Source of the DNA: JBFJKD01 sp041600415
GTDB taxonomy: Bacteria; Pseudomonadota; Gammaproteobacteria; Pseudomonadales; Porticoccaceae
Direction: 5' to 3'
Length of the DNA stretch: 64,000 nt
Assembly (NCBI GenBank): GCA_041600415.1
Contig: JBFIKF010000003.1
Location: forward strand, 186,001 to 250,000
Positions 8,993 to 17,988 of the stretch are shown in pieces. The notes under the pieces were generated by a model. The model was not told the DNA's origin, searched no databases, and saw only the letters and a program-made list of their open reading frames with translations. Both the position numbers and the translations under genes were made by a program. Every line of letters starts with the position of its first letter. The stretch's first letter is position 1.

Positions 8993-10108
8993 TTAGTGTT
9001 TGCTTTCACCCGTAACCCTATAGCCAACCGTTGTCAGCTCCATCTCCAACGTTAAATTATTGCCGGCGGATGCGCGGTAATAACTGAACTCCCGGCGTCC
9101 AACGCCCTCCCGTCGCAACTGATCAAACGCCGCGCCAATGTCGATATTCGGCTGCGTCAATGTTGTTAACATACGCGCGTGATCGAGACCAATGTTCCAG
9201 GTGGCGAGGACTGTTTCCGTCAGATCTACACATGCCGCAACAGCAGCCGAATCCGCGTCGGCCCGCTCCTGCGAAAGTACAACTTTGCATGCCTGCCAGT
9301 GACAAAATGCATCGCGAATCGCGAGGGTGCCAGCTAACCTGCCCTCCACACTGTAACCGGCAATATGCGGGGTACCCAGCAGGACGTTGTGCAGCAGGTC
9401 AAGATCAATATCCGGCTCGGACTCCCACACATCGAGTATTACTCCTAATTCAGCACCCGCCATTAAATGCTCCCGCAGCGCGGCGTTATCAATCACCCCC
9501 CCGCGCCCCGCGTTAAGCAGTACGGTTCCTGGGGCCAATTGCGCCAATACATTTCGATTAATCATGTGCCAGGTGGGATGCGCACCACCTCGGGTCAACG
9601 GGGTGTGCAGGCAAATAATTTGACAGTCGAGGATCTCATCGAAACCAACTCGATCGGCCATCCCATCCCCATCGAGAAACGGGTCGTATACGCGGCAGGT
9701 CACCCCCAGCTGCTTTAGACAGCGATACAGCCGACCACCAACCTGTCCACAGCCAACAATGCCGACCGTGCGTTGTCGCCAAGCTGGTACACCGGCACAA
9801 AGTGCGGCGATAACATACTGCACCACCGCGTTGGCATTGCACCCCGGCGCATTGGCGAACTCGATACCCCGCGCCGCCAGATACGCCTGGTCGACATGAT
9901 CCGCACCGCTGGTGGCGCTTCCGACAAATCTCACGCTGCTGTTTTCCAGCAGCGCGGCGTCCACGGGGGTTACCGAACGCACCAGCAACGCGTCGGCGGC
10001 GCTTAGATCGGCCGCGCAAATCTCTCTTCCTCTCAGGGTCACCACGTCGCCAAAAGGCGAAAATAGTTCGCGCACATTGAACATGTCCTCGTCCGCAACA
10101 ATTTTCAT
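8993..10108 (-). CDS. pdxB: erythronate-4-phosphate dehydrogenase PdxB
   Basis: 371 residues, a D-2-hydroxyacid dehydrogenase of the deoxyxylulose-5-phosphate-independent (DXP-dependent in E. coli) PLP route. The start MKIVADEDMFNV is characteristic of PdxB. The Rossmann glycine motif is GIVGCGQVGGRL (about 116-127), the catalytic Arg lies in NAGRGGVID, the Glu in WESEPDID and the His in TPHIAGYS. The C-terminal 110 residues are the PdxB-specific dimerisation domain. GGGGA lies upstream of the ATG. The gene stands alone between divergent or convergent neighbours. Confidence 0.95.
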   Translation of the reverse strand: MKIVADEDMFNVRELFSPFGDVVTLRGREICAADLSAADALLVRSVTPVDAALLENSSVRFVGSATSGADHVDQAYLAARGIEFANAPGCNANAVVQYVIAALCAGVPAWRQRTVGIVGCGQVGGRLYRCLKQLGVTCRVYDPFLDGDGMADRVGFDEILDCQIICLHTPLTRGGAHPTWHMINRNVLAQLAPGTVLLNAGRGGVIDNAALREHLMAGAELGVILDVWESEPDIDLDLLHNVLLGTPHIAGYSVEGRLAGTLAIRDAFCHWQACKVVLSQERADADSAAVAACVDLTETVLATWNIGLDHARMLTTLTQPNIDIGAAFDQLRREGVGRREFSYYRASAGNNLTLEMELTTVGYRVTGESKH

Positions 10109-10177
10109 GCAACGTTCCCCAGTTGCTCATACAACGGGATTGGCATCCCAATCCCGCTGCAAATTTGGCACAAAAGA

Positions 10178-11092
10178 TTAAGCACCACTAGCCTCGCGGT
10201 GCAGGTTAGTCACCGCAGTCCGCAAGCCATCGAGACCATAGTCCTCGCACAGGGTCAGGGCGGGCGGCAGGTCAAAACCATTCCAGTGCAGATCCACCAT
10301 GTCGAGACTCTCAGGGGCATCGGCCATCAGGGTTGCCAGGCGGCGGCTAAGTTGCAACTGTTGGGCAGAGCTCGATAACTGCCGCGCAATACGGGCAGCG
10401 CCCCTGAAGCCCATGGCTGCGACCCGCTCGGGAGCGGCCAGCATTTCATCAAGAGTAGTAAATTCCTGTAACAGGACTCGGGCAGTTTTTACCCCCACTC
10501 CCGCGACACCCGGAATATTGTCCGACGGGTCGCCCACCAGCGCCAAAAAATCGGGAATGCGCTCCGGCGCAAAACCCCACTCTTGTATGAATGCTTCTCG
10601 AGTAACCGACGCTTTGCGCCCATAGTCCCACAGGCAATCACCCCCACCCAGCAATTGCGCGAGATCCTTGTCGCTACTCACCACCACGGCATTGTGCCCG
10701 ATCTCGCGGCCGCGCCGGGCATAGGTCGCGATCAGATCGTCTGCTTCGTATTCAGCGCTCGCACAGGTGGCGATACCCAACGATTCCGCGACGGCACGAC
10801 AAGCGGCGAGCTGAAACGCCAACGCTTCATCAGGCAATGCGCGATTAGCTTTATAGGCGGGATACCAGCGATGACGAAATCCGGTGCCCAGGCTTTCGTC
10901 AAAGGTGGCGACAATATGGGTGGGACGCTCTTTGGTCATCAAACCCAGTAAAAAACGCGCAAACCCGTAAACAGCTTCCGTGGGCAGGCCGGAACGACTT
11001 TGCCACAGGGGCTGGTAGGCGAAATAACTGCGAAAAATATAGATTGAGCTATCGATCAGATACAGGGGCGCGCGGGTGCCAATGCCTGTCAT
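10178..11092 (-). CDS. 5'-3' exonuclease / flap endonuclease (Xni-like)
   Basis: 304 residues, the stand-alone version of the DNA polymerase I 5'-nuclease domain. Acidic metal ligands appear in LIDSSIYIFRSY, ATFDES, EYEADDLIATYA and SSDKDLAQLL, and the helix-hairpin-helix is GDPSDNIPGVAGVGVKTA. E. coli Xni lacks part of the acidic set, but here the usual residues seem present. Its ATG overlaps the epmC stop by 4 nt (ATGA). Likely roles are Okazaki-flap removal or repair, as a backup to PolA. Confidence 0.88.
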   Translation of the reverse strand: MTGIGTRAPLYLIDSSIYIFRSYFAYQPLWQSRSGLPTEAVYGFARFLLGLMTKERPTHIVATFDESLGTGFRHRWYPAYKANRALPDEALAFQLAACRAVAESLGIATCASAEYEADDLIATYARRGREIGHNAVVVSSDKDLAQLLGGGDCLWDYGRKASVTREAFIQEWGFAPERIPDFLALVGDPSDNIPGVAGVGVKTARVLLQEFTTLDEMLAAPERVAAMGFRGAARIARQLSSSAQQLQLSRRLATLMADAPESLDMVDLHWNGFDLPPALTLCEDYGLDGLRTAVTNLHREASGA

Positions 11093-11676
11093 CGTAGCGC
11101 GTCTCGACTATAGCGCTGGGCACGTAACGGATTACCGCCCCCGCGACGATTAACCAACGCATCGGCAAAGCGAGCGGCGCGCGCTGGCAAGCCGGATTGA
11201 CAGTAGCGTAGCACCTGTTCGTGCACTCGATCTGCAAACTCATTACCGTCAGGACCGGCGCCACGTTCCCCCTTATAGCCATTCAGGTTGTCAGCACTCA
11301 GCCGAAAATGTAGTCCCAACGCCTCGGAAAATATCCACTCCAGCGCCTGGGGCTTGACTTCCACCGCCTCGAAGGCGCGTTGTTGTTGTCGATCACGCCC
11401 ATCCGGGGCGTACCAATACCCAAAATCCACCTGCTGGCGCCGTTCACGCCCGGCGATGCACCAATGTGCGACCTCGTGCAGAGCGCTGGCCACATAGTCG
11501 GCCCGGTAGATAAGGCGATGATACGTCGTCCCATTGCGGGCCGGAAGATAGACGGGTTCCTCTCCCCCCCCACACAGCCGCGTGTTGCATTGTCGGTAAA
11601 AACAGCGTTCAAACAGTGTTTCTACCCACCGTGCGCTACACTCGGCAACGTCCTCAGGGTTGTTACCAACGGCCAT
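11089..11676 (-). CDS. epmC: elongation factor P hydroxylase EpmC
   Basis: 195 residues from the ATG at 11676 (MAVGNNPEDV), which aligns in length with E. coli EpmC (YfcM, about 182). The metal-binding segment HEVAHWCIAG, then QVDFGYWYAPDGRD and EVKPQALEW, are the family hallmarks. EpmC hydroxylates the beta-lysylated lysine of elongation factor P. EpmA and EpmB are not in the window. The frame extends to 11793, but that stretch overlaps the upstream gene. The chosen start overlaps the end of the cyclotransferase gene by 14 nt, suggesting coupling. Confidence 0.92.
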   Translation of the reverse strand: MAVGNNPEDVAECSARWVETLFERCFYRQCNTRLCGGGEEPVYLPARNGTTYHRLIYRADYVASALHEVAHWCIAGRERRQQVDFGYWYAPDGRDRQQQRAFEAVEVKPQALEWIFSEALGLHFRLSADNLNGYKGERGAGPDGNEFADRVHEQVLRYCQSGLPARAARFADALVNRRGGGNPLRAQRYSRDALR

Positions 11677-12130
11677 CGGTTTCGTCCAGACAGGGAGTGG
11701 CAGCCAGTTTTGCGTAGTACTCATCGCTAAGAAATGCCCGTCCGGCCAGCAGATGTTCCAGATACCAGCGCGCAGGGAGCAACTGGTTATCAATGCTGGC
11801 TTGATTAGCTACATAGGTCCAGGCGGGGCGCAACCCTTCGGCCATTTCGATCAGAAAATACTCCCGGCTGTAATAGACGGGCGTACCCTCATGGGGATCG
11901 AGCTTGGCTATTTCCCCATGATCTGCCAACTGGTAGAGCACACCCTCTACCCGTTCATCTGGGGCATACACGATATTGGCGCAGGCCCAGGTCGGATTGT
12001 GCCGCGAGCGTTTGTTAAAACGCAGCCCAAACCCCCACAGTCGTCCCGCTACCGCGTCCCTCACCCGCAGTTCCCGCGCCCGCATACGCGTAACATCCAT
12101 ATTAGAGCCATAGGCAAAATAGTACGTCAT
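11663..12130 (-). CDS. gamma-glutamylcyclotransferase (GGCT-like) family protein
   Basis: 155 residues from the ATG at 12130 (MTYYFAYGSNM). The YFAYGSNM substrate-binding loop opens the protein, as in all GGCT/AIG2 folds, and a later conserved acidic segment (DPHEGTPVYYSREYF) should hold the general base. Likely activity is cyclisation of a gamma-glutamyl amine to 5-oxoproline; members vary in substrate. The upstream 17 codons of the open frame lack family similarity, so the later start is chosen. First gene of the GGCT-epmC-xni block. Confidence 0.82.
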   Translation of the reverse strand: MTYYFAYGSNMDVTRMRARELRVRDAVAGRLWGFGLRFNKRSRHNPTWACANIVYAPDERVEGVLYQLADHGEIAKLDPHEGTPVYYSREYFLIEMAEGLRPAWTYVANQASIDNQLLPARWYLEHLLAGRAFLSDEYYAKLAATPCLDETDGRW

Positions 12131-12303
12131 CACGCTTGCCGCCATGCCGGAGTTCATACACGGAATTAAAAAAAATGACACAAGGTATTGTGCTTTTGAA
12201 ACTTGGAGAGTACCTTATGTAGTGGTTAAAGGGTAGTCGCCGGACAGCGCAGGTGCCGGCGCACTGCCTAATCTGCCGACCGCGACAGCCAGGAGCGTAT
12301 ATT

Positions 12304-12999
12304 ATGACTGCCTCTAGCGTGTGTCACAATATAGACAATGTGGTCGACCTCTTCACCCGCAAACCCTACACTGATCGCAGCCTGCGCCGCTTTATCCGCC
12401 TCGCCCCGGAAATCGACGACCTGGAAATGCTGTACTCCAACGATGCCCATCCGGACAAACTGTTTACCATCAAAATACTTTGTTGGGCCCTGCGCGAAGA
12501 TGGCGAAATTGAAGGTATGGTGCCGTGGCTGGATCAACTGGCCTGCTGCACCGAGCTCAACGATCCGCTCAACGGCCAATGGGAGGGTTACTACGATCCC
12601 GCCATCGATGACGTTTTTTTTGAGCCACCCATACACAAGGCGCTGGAGTTAGAAACCGCTGCCGAGTACTACGACCACATTTGCACTACTGACAGCGATA
12701 TCATCCAGGAAATCCCGGATACCATCGGCACTCACGCAGTGTTTTCCGACGACGGCTTCAAAACCCTGACGCTGAAGGAGATCATCAGTTGGCGGCTGCA
12801 CCACGACGGTACGCTGGCGGGCATGATTGCCGATGAACACAAGATTGTCGCTACACCCGTATTACCCCGCGACCCATGCCTGCTCGCCGCTCCGCAGGAT
12901 CCCAATTTTCACTACTACTTCCAGCACCATATCGCGAATAAAATCAAAGCCCAGGACCCGGAAGCCCTGGCAGCGATTTCCATGCTGGTGGAGACTTGA
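12304..12999 (+). CDS. conserved-looking hypothetical cytosolic protein
   Basis: 231 residues from the ATG at 12304, which has CAGGAG nine bases upstream; an earlier in-frame start at 12253 lacks one. I do not recognise the family. The protein is acidic, without signal peptide or membrane segments. Two similar halves may exist: KPYTDRSLRRFIRLAPEID and WALREDGEIEGMVPWLDQL in the first, FKTLTLKEIISWRLHHDGTLAGMI in the second, both combining a short helix with an (R/H)xDGxxxGM motif. This suggests an internal duplication. It stands between the GGCT operon and tusA. Confidence 0.6.
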   Translation: MTASSVCHNIDNVVDLFTRKPYTDRSLRRFIRLAPEIDDLEMLYSNDAHPDKLFTIKILCWALREDGEIEGMVPWLDQLACCTELNDPLNGQWEGYYDPAIDDVFFEPPIHKALELETAAEYYDHICTTDSDIIQEIPDTIGTHAVFSDDGFKTLTLKEIISWRLHHDGTLAGMIADEHKIVATPVLPRDPCLLAAPQDPNFHYYFQHHIANKIKAQDPEALAAISMLVET

Positions 13000-13012
13000 C
13001 CGGCCCTCCCCT

Positions 13013-13252
13013 CTAAACTTGGCTTTTGCGTATGTAATACAGATAAGTGGTTCCAGATTGACTGTGTTCCAACAACTGATAACCGAGAAATCGACAAAAT
13101 TTGGGAATATCCCGTGTGGTAGCCGGATCCGTAGCAATCACTTTGATCACTTCCCCCGCGAGCAGTCCGCGCACTGCTCCGTGCAGCATCATGACCGGTT
13201 CCGGGCAATGGGTGCCGGAGGTGTCCAGTTCGTGATTAAACCTGATGTCCAT
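13013..13252 (-). CDS. tusA: sulfur carrier protein TusA
   Basis: 79 residues from the ATG at 13252. The active Cys16 lies in GTHCPEPVMM, and DPATTRDIPKFC is the second strong TusA signature. TusA receives persulfide sulfur from IscS and passes it to the TusBCD/E relay for 2-thiouridine formation in tRNA. An open frame upstream to 13399 would add 49 residues that overlap the divergent monooxygenase gene, so the short start, which matches E. coli TusA in length, is preferred. Confidence 0.93.
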   Translation of the reverse strand: MDIRFNHELDTSGTHCPEPVMMLHGAVRGLLAGEVIKVIATDPATTRDIPKFCRFLGYQLLEHSQSGTTYLYYIRKSQV

Positions 13253-13349
13253 GCGATAATTTTCCCAGAACTCGTCCGCCGCGTGAAGCGCTGTATGCCG
13301 CAATCCGGCGCGATGGTAATCCACCCACATCACCGTTGTAGCTAATACC

Positions 13350-13631
13350 ATGATAACCGTCCTGATCGAACGCCACATCGCCCCCGGCATGGCCAGCACT
13401 TACGAAAGTTTTGCCAGGCAAATTATCCAGGCCACTGTGTCCATGCCGGGCTTTATCTCCGGTGAGTCGTTAAAAGCCATCGACTCAGCGGAAACTCGCT
13501 ATATCATCGTCAAAATGCAAACCATTGCCGATTGGCAGCGTTGGCTGGTTTCTCCACAGCGCCAGGAACTGGTCGCGTTGCTGGCACCCGTGCTGCGCGA
13601 ACCGGAAAAGATTTCTCTGCTGACTCATTAA
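13350..13631 (+). CDS. antibiotic biosynthesis monooxygenase (ABM) domain protein
   Basis: 93 residues, one ferredoxin-like ABM domain (MITVLIERHIAPGM at the start; MPGFISGESL in the middle). Small proteins of this type include quinol and heme monooxygenases, and many have unknown substrates. It is divergent from tusA, with 97 nt between the two starts. Its end overlaps the convergent hydrolase gene by 4 nt. No haem or substrate ligand can be assigned by eye. Confidence 0.78.
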   Translation: MITVLIERHIAPGMASTYESFARQIIQATVSMPGFISGESLKAIDSAETRYIIVKMQTIADWQRWLVSPQRQELVALLAPVLREPEKISLLTH

Positions 13632-14296
13632 CGGTCGTGGCGAGCAGAACCGAGGCCGGATATAAACTTCGCGGTCGCGGTTGCGGCCTGCGTCAGCAGA
13701 GTCTGCTGGGTCAGGCCCGACGCTCGGGTGGGTAAAAAATCGTGATCACCGCTTTCCAGCCAGTGCATGGTCAGGGCGCCCGACAGGGATTGTGCGGCGA
13801 GCTCCTGTGGCGTGCCAAACGGGTCCCGTGTGCCCTGCAGGATCAACCCGGGGGTCACCAGCCCACGCAGGTGTTCAGTGCGCAGTTCGGCGGGTCGACC
13901 CGGGGCATGAAACGGATAACCAAAGCAGCACAGACCAGTAACGCCCAATTCATCCGCGAGCAAACTCGCCATGCGACCACCCATGGACTTTCCGCCAATC
14001 AACAGCGGCCCGACTATCGCCGGATCGGAGGCCACCTCCCGATATAGATCCCGCCAGTATTGCAGTAGTACCGGCTGGGAATCCGGCGGCCTTCGCTTGC
14101 CGCTTTCGCGCACCCGTTGCATATAGGGAAATTCAAAGCGTATTACCGTCACCCCAGCCCGGTTCAATGCCGCAGTCAGTCGTTGCATGAAATCGCTGTC
14201 CATTGGCGCACCCGCGCCGTGGGCTAATATCAGGGTGCCGATAGTTTTATCACCCGCCGCGCTATCCGTCAGCAGTTGCGTGGGCAGCGCCATCAA
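13628..14296 (-). CDS. alpha/beta hydrolase (TEX30/KANSL3-like)
   Basis: 222 residues. The nucleophile elbow is GGKSMGGRMAS (Ser near residue 107), the oxyanion strand is LILAHGAGAPMDS, the acid lies in LQGTRDPFG and the His in ESGDHDFLP. This is the small TEX30/KANSL3-like predicted hydrolase group common in bacteria; its substrate is unknown. It overlaps the end of the upstream epoxide hydrolase gene by 4 nt, so the two are co-translated. Confidence 0.82.
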   Translation of the reverse strand: MMALPTQLLTDSAAGDKTIGTLILAHGAGAPMDSDFMQRLTAALNRAGVTVIRFEFPYMQRVRESGKRRPPDSQPVLLQYWRDLYREVASDPAIVGPLLIGGKSMGGRMASLLADELGVTGLCCFGYPFHAPGRPAELRTEHLRGLVTPGLILQGTRDPFGTPQELAAQSLSGALTMHWLESGDHDFLPTRASGLTQQTLLTQAATATAKFISGLGSARHDR

Positions 14297-15432
14297 CGCA
14301 GGGGGAAGAAAAACATACGCATATCCGCGGCCAGCAGTTGCGGTTGTTCCAGGGCCGCAAAATGCCCGCCCTTTTCCATATCCTGCCAGTGCACAATATT
14401 GTAGTGGCGCTCAGCCCAGGCCTGTTTGGGATTGGTGATATCGTTAAAGTGCGCAAATCCCGTAGGGGTTGCGACATATTCTTTGGCGGGACCAAACAGG
14501 CCCGAGGTCATGGTCTCCTGGTACAGGCGAATAGCGCTGGGCATGGATTCGGTCACCCAGTACACCATAATATTGGTCAGCAACTCGTCAAAGCTCACCA
14601 CCTCCTCGACGTTTCCGGAATGATCCACCCAGGCGTTAAACGCGGTCATCACCCAGGCCGCCAGACCCAGAGGCGAATCGTTCAGGGCGTAGCCCAGCTG
14701 ATCTGGCTGGGTACCCTGAATCTGGGCGTAACCCATACCCTTTGTCACGTAGCGGGATACTAGCGACATGGTGCCGGGCACCACATCCATTTCCTGTAAT
14801 TCAACGGCATCCTCACTGGTACTGCTGGGCAATAAATTCAGATGCAACCCACATATGTTTTCTGGTGCTGCCAACGCTGCATGGATGCCGGCCAGCGCGC
14901 CCCAGTCGCCTCCCTGCACTCCATAGCGTTGGTAACCCAGTTGGTCCATCAACCCGGTCAGATACTGGGCAACTTTTTTGATATCGCAGCCGGGTTTGGC
15001 GGGCGCATCGGACCAGCCATAGCCCGGCATGGAAGGACATACCAGGTGAAACGCATCCTCGGCCCGGCCACCGTGGGCCACCGGGTCTGTTAACGGGCCG
15101 ATGATTTTATGAAACTCCACCACCGATCCCGGCCAGCCGTGAGTCATCAGCAGCGGCAAAGCGTCTGCATGGGGTGAGCGCACATGCAAATAGTGAATAT
15201 TTAAATCATTCACTTTCTCGATATATTGCGGAAATGTATTTAACTCCGCTTCCCAACGACGCCAGTCGTATTTGTGCAACCAGTAATCCACCAGACGCCG
15301 CATAAAATCGATATCGGCCCCCAGCTTCCAGCCGCTGTCGGGCATGGCGTGGGGAAAGCGTGCATTGCGCAAACGGTGCTTAAGGTCGTCGAGCACGGTG
15401 TCGGAAACAGCAATCTTAAATGGCTGAGGCAT
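14293..15432 (-). CDS. epoxide hydrolase (EHN-domain type)
   Basis: 379 residues. The N-terminal 110 residues (FKIAVSDTVLDDLKHRLRNA onward) are the EHN lid domain of microsomal-type epoxide hydrolases. The alpha/beta-hydrolase core has MTHGWPGSVVEF, the nucleophile Asp in GGDWGA, and the His near the end in KGGHFAALEQP. GGAG lies five bases before the ATG. It opens epoxides to diols in xenobiotic or lipid metabolism; the natural substrate is not evident. Confidence 0.9.
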   Translation of the reverse strand: MPQPFKIAVSDTVLDDLKHRLRNARFPHAMPDSGWKLGADIDFMRRLVDYWLHKYDWRRWEAELNTFPQYIEKVNDLNIHYLHVRSPHADALPLLMTHGWPGSVVEFHKIIGPLTDPVAHGGRAEDAFHLVCPSMPGYGWSDAPAKPGCDIKKVAQYLTGLMDQLGYQRYGVQGGDWGALAGIHAALAAPENICGLHLNLLPSSTSEDAVELQEMDVVPGTMSLVSRYVTKGMGYAQIQGTQPDQLGYALNDSPLGLAAWVMTAFNAWVDHSGNVEEVVSFDELLTNIMVYWVTESMPSAIRLYQETMTSGLFGPAKEYVATPTGFAHFNDITNPKQAWAERHYNIVHWQDMEKGGHFAALEQPQLLAADMRMFFFPLR

Positions 15433-15450
15433 GGCTACTCCGGTTAACTT

Positions 15451-15741
15451 TTAATCTAACGAATCAGTTTGATGGCTTGCGAGCACCGTGGAATCCTGTG
15501 CTAGTTGCGCTGCCCGGGACAGGCGTTCCCAGTCCCGCTTGACCAGGAGATTACAACTTTCCAGGACAGGATCGTAGGCCACCACCACGTCGCCGCGCCG
15601 CAGTTGCTCGCGCACCTGCCGTATTTTGCTGTCCACAGACGCTTCGTGAAATCCGTAATCCGTACCTTCGCGACCAATATATTCTTCGATGATCGCCTCC
15701 AGTATATCGGGTGCAAGGCGCTCCACCGGAATCAGAATCAC
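15451..15741 (-). CDS. yheU: YheU/UPF0270 family protein
   Basis: 96 residues. The pattern MILIPVERLAPDILEAIIEE then REGTDYGFHE is that of E. coli YheU, a small soluble protein of unknown function; this copy has about 20 extra C-terminal residues. The start is GTG, whose GTGA overlaps the stop of the methyltransferase gene, so it is translationally coupled to it. Confidence 0.87.
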   Translation of the reverse strand: MILIPVERLAPDILEAIIEEYIGREGTDYGFHEASVDSKIRQVREQLRRGDVVVAYDPVLESCNLLVKRDWERLSRAAQLAQDSTVLASHQTDSLD

Positions 15742-16589
15742 GGGGTAGCGGCGCCCGGTTTGCGAAAACGCAGGGTCATGCGGTCACTTTCGCCAATCGC
15801 GAGATACCTGGCCCGATCTTTTTCCCCCAGTTTTAAAGACGGCGGCAAGGTCCACACCCCAGCCGGGTGATCTTTGGTATCTTTGGGATTAGCATTAATT
15901 TCGCTGCGTGCGTCGAGCACAAACCCGGCTTTTTCGGCCAGATCAATCACATAGGCTTCGGTCATATAGCCACTGCTTTTCATTGCTTCCCAGGAGGTGC
16001 CTGGCGCGGCGCGGTGCTCAACCACCCCAAGCATGCCGCCGGGCTTAAGGGCTTTGTAAAATAACGCAAATGCCTGCGCTTCGCTTTTTGTGCCCAGCCA
16101 GTTGTGTACATTGCGAAACGTCAGTACTCGGTCGGCGCTGCCCTCGGGCACGGTCAACAGTGACTGCTTGGGGTCGAATAACGCGAGCTTCACAGCGCTG
16201 TAGACATCACCATCGCTTGCCAGTTTGGCTTTGAAGCGAGCCAGATTGGTATTGTAGTAGGCTACCCCCGTGTTGTCTGGAAAGTGCGCGGCGTAATAGG
16301 TTCCGGGCCGCAGATACGGCGCCAGTATTTCCGTATACCAGCCCGCCCCAGGCCATATCTCCACCACTGACATGCTGGGCTCGACCTGAAAAAAAGCCAG
16401 GGTGCGAGTCGGATTGCGGTAGTCGTCCCGCGCTGCAAACGCCTCGGTGCGATGCTCCCCTTGCAGAATATTCTCACCCACGACCGCATTTGCCGCAGCG
16501 TTGAGCAGCCCTCCAAGCAGTATCACACCTGCGTACCCGAGGTATCTCCCCAACTCAACCAATCCGGTATTGCGTCTGGCGATTTTCAT
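15738..16589 (-). CDS. exported or membrane-anchored class I SAM-dependent methyltransferase
   Basis: 283 residues. A hydrophobic N-terminal segment (about 10-35) looks like a signal peptide or anchor. The Rossmann core begins at MSVVEIWPGAGWYTEILAPYL, motif I of the COG4798-type predicted methyltransferases, and continues with LTFRNVHNWLG and LKPGGMLGVVEHR. These proteins are widespread, often carry signal sequences, and have no established substrate. Followed by yheU with a 4 nt overlap. Confidence 0.8.
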   Translation of the reverse strand: MKIARRNTGLVELGRYLGYAGVILLGGLLNAAANAVVGENILQGEHRTEAFAARDDYRNPTRTLAFFQVEPSMSVVEIWPGAGWYTEILAPYLRPGTYYAAHFPDNTGVAYYNTNLARFKAKLASDGDVYSAVKLALFDPKQSLLTVPEGSADRVLTFRNVHNWLGTKSEAQAFALFYKALKPGGMLGVVEHRAAPGTSWEAMKSSGYMTEAYVIDLAEKAGFVLDARSEINANPKDTKDHPAGVWTLPPSLKLGEKDRARYLAIGESDRMTLRFRKPGAATP

Positions 16590-16822
16590 GGTTCTCTCCC
16601 GTAGCTCTGATGATTGTTCATACCGAATAATTTTTCATCTGATTTATCAACACCTGCTCGCTTTCACGGTGCGTCTTAATGTCGGCAATTTTGTCTGGTT
16701 AGCTGGCGCGGCATTGCGGACAGGGTATCCACCGGGATTATTCAATCAACCTCGAACAGCACCTCTGTCACGCCGCAGACAGGGATAATAGTGAATGGTT
16801 TAACCGACCGGTGCTAAAGGTA

Positions 16823-17920
16823 TCACACTTTTTCCTGATCAAAATTGAAAAAGCGTCGCGCGTTGTCCCCCAGGAAAGCGGATTTCTGCCGGTCATTCAA
16901 AAACGGTAATTCTTTGGTTTCTTCAATTTGCTTGCGCACCGCTTTAAAATCCACTTCGTGAGGGTAGTCGGTGGAAAACGCAAACGGTTCTATGCCTACC
17001 CGTTGTACCAGATGTTCCAGCGTCGGCTCTTCCCCCTCACAACCAATCAGTATTTGCCCGCCGGTCAGGTATTGCTCAAAGGTTTTGTTAAACTTCATCA
17101 TATCTGCGTCCAGCTCGGCGTTGCGCGCCATCCGATCAAGGAAAATCGCGCACCACGCGGAACCACCCTCCGTAAACGCCACCTTCAGGTCAGGCAGCTG
17201 CTCGAAAATACCAGCGTGGACCATACTGCTGCAGGCGATCATCAAACCTATCGGATGATGTACCACATGGGACGCCGCCAGGGTGTCGTAGGCATCGAGC
17301 CCCATGCCACCGTTTGGCCCGCCATGCACACCGAGCACACAACCCAGACGCGCCGCCTCCTGGTACACCGGCCAGTAATATTCATGCCCCAACGGCAACG
17401 CAAGTCCGCTGGAGGGCAGCATCGCTCCCGGCAGCTTGAGATCATTGACCGCACGCCGCAACTCCGCCACCGCGTGTTTCGGGCTTTGCATGGGGATCAG
17501 CGCCATCGGTCGTAGTTTATCGCTGAGTCGCCGGTAGCGATCTCCCACGTAATCGTTGTAGGCCTGACAAACAGCCGTTGTATATCCGACCTGACGCAAC
17601 GCGCCAACGGTAAGCCCTTCGCTGGTGTACATCACCGTATAATCCACTTCGGCCTTGTCGAGAAACTCCAACCAGTCTTCACCGCTGCCTTTACGAAATC
17701 CAGAAGCAGACTGCTGTTCACCCATAATGCCGAACTTTTCGCGATAGGTTGCCGGATCGGGCCAGTGCACTCCATCCAAAGTCGGAAATGGTGTGCGGAA
17801 AAAATTTTGGGGTTTCAAACACAATTCTTTTACCGAAGGGTGCGCGTATTCCGCCATCTCCTCCAGAGATTCCATAATATGGCCGTCGGCGTCCACCGCT
17901 CTTGCTATGGCGTCACTCAT
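16823..17920 (-). CDS. amidohydrolase family 2 (ACMSD-like TIM-barrel) protein
   Basis: 365 residues. The N-terminal ADGHIMES contains the metal-binding segment (DxH variant of HxH), GVHGGPNG the middle His, and FSTDYPHEVD near residue 325 the late Asp. This is the amidohydrolase_2 family that includes aminocarboxymuconate-semialdehyde decarboxylase and many ring-cleavage or decarboxylating enzymes of degradative pathways. AAGGAGA lies before the ATG. It is followed upstream by an HDO-type gene in the same direction, hinting at a shared catabolic job. Confidence 0.85.
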   Translation of the reverse strand: MSDAIARAVDADGHIMESLEEMAEYAHPSVKELCLKPQNFFRTPFPTLDGVHWPDPATYREKFGIMGEQQSASGFRKGSGEDWLEFLDKAEVDYTVMYTSEGLTVGALRQVGYTTAVCQAYNDYVGDRYRRLSDKLRPMALIPMQSPKHAVAELRRAVNDLKLPGAMLPSSGLALPLGHEYYWPVYQEAARLGCVLGVHGGPNGGMGLDAYDTLAASHVVHHPIGLMIACSSMVHAGIFEQLPDLKVAFTEGGSAWCAIFLDRMARNAELDADMMKFNKTFEQYLTGGQILIGCEGEEPTLEHLVQRVGIEPFAFSTDYPHEVDFKAVRKQIEETKELPFLNDRQKSAFLGDNARRFFNFDQEKV

Positions 17921-17988
17921 CTTTATCTCTCCTTAACGAAAATTGATCAGTCACCCAGATGAACATACCGTTGCCAGGACGGGCGTCA

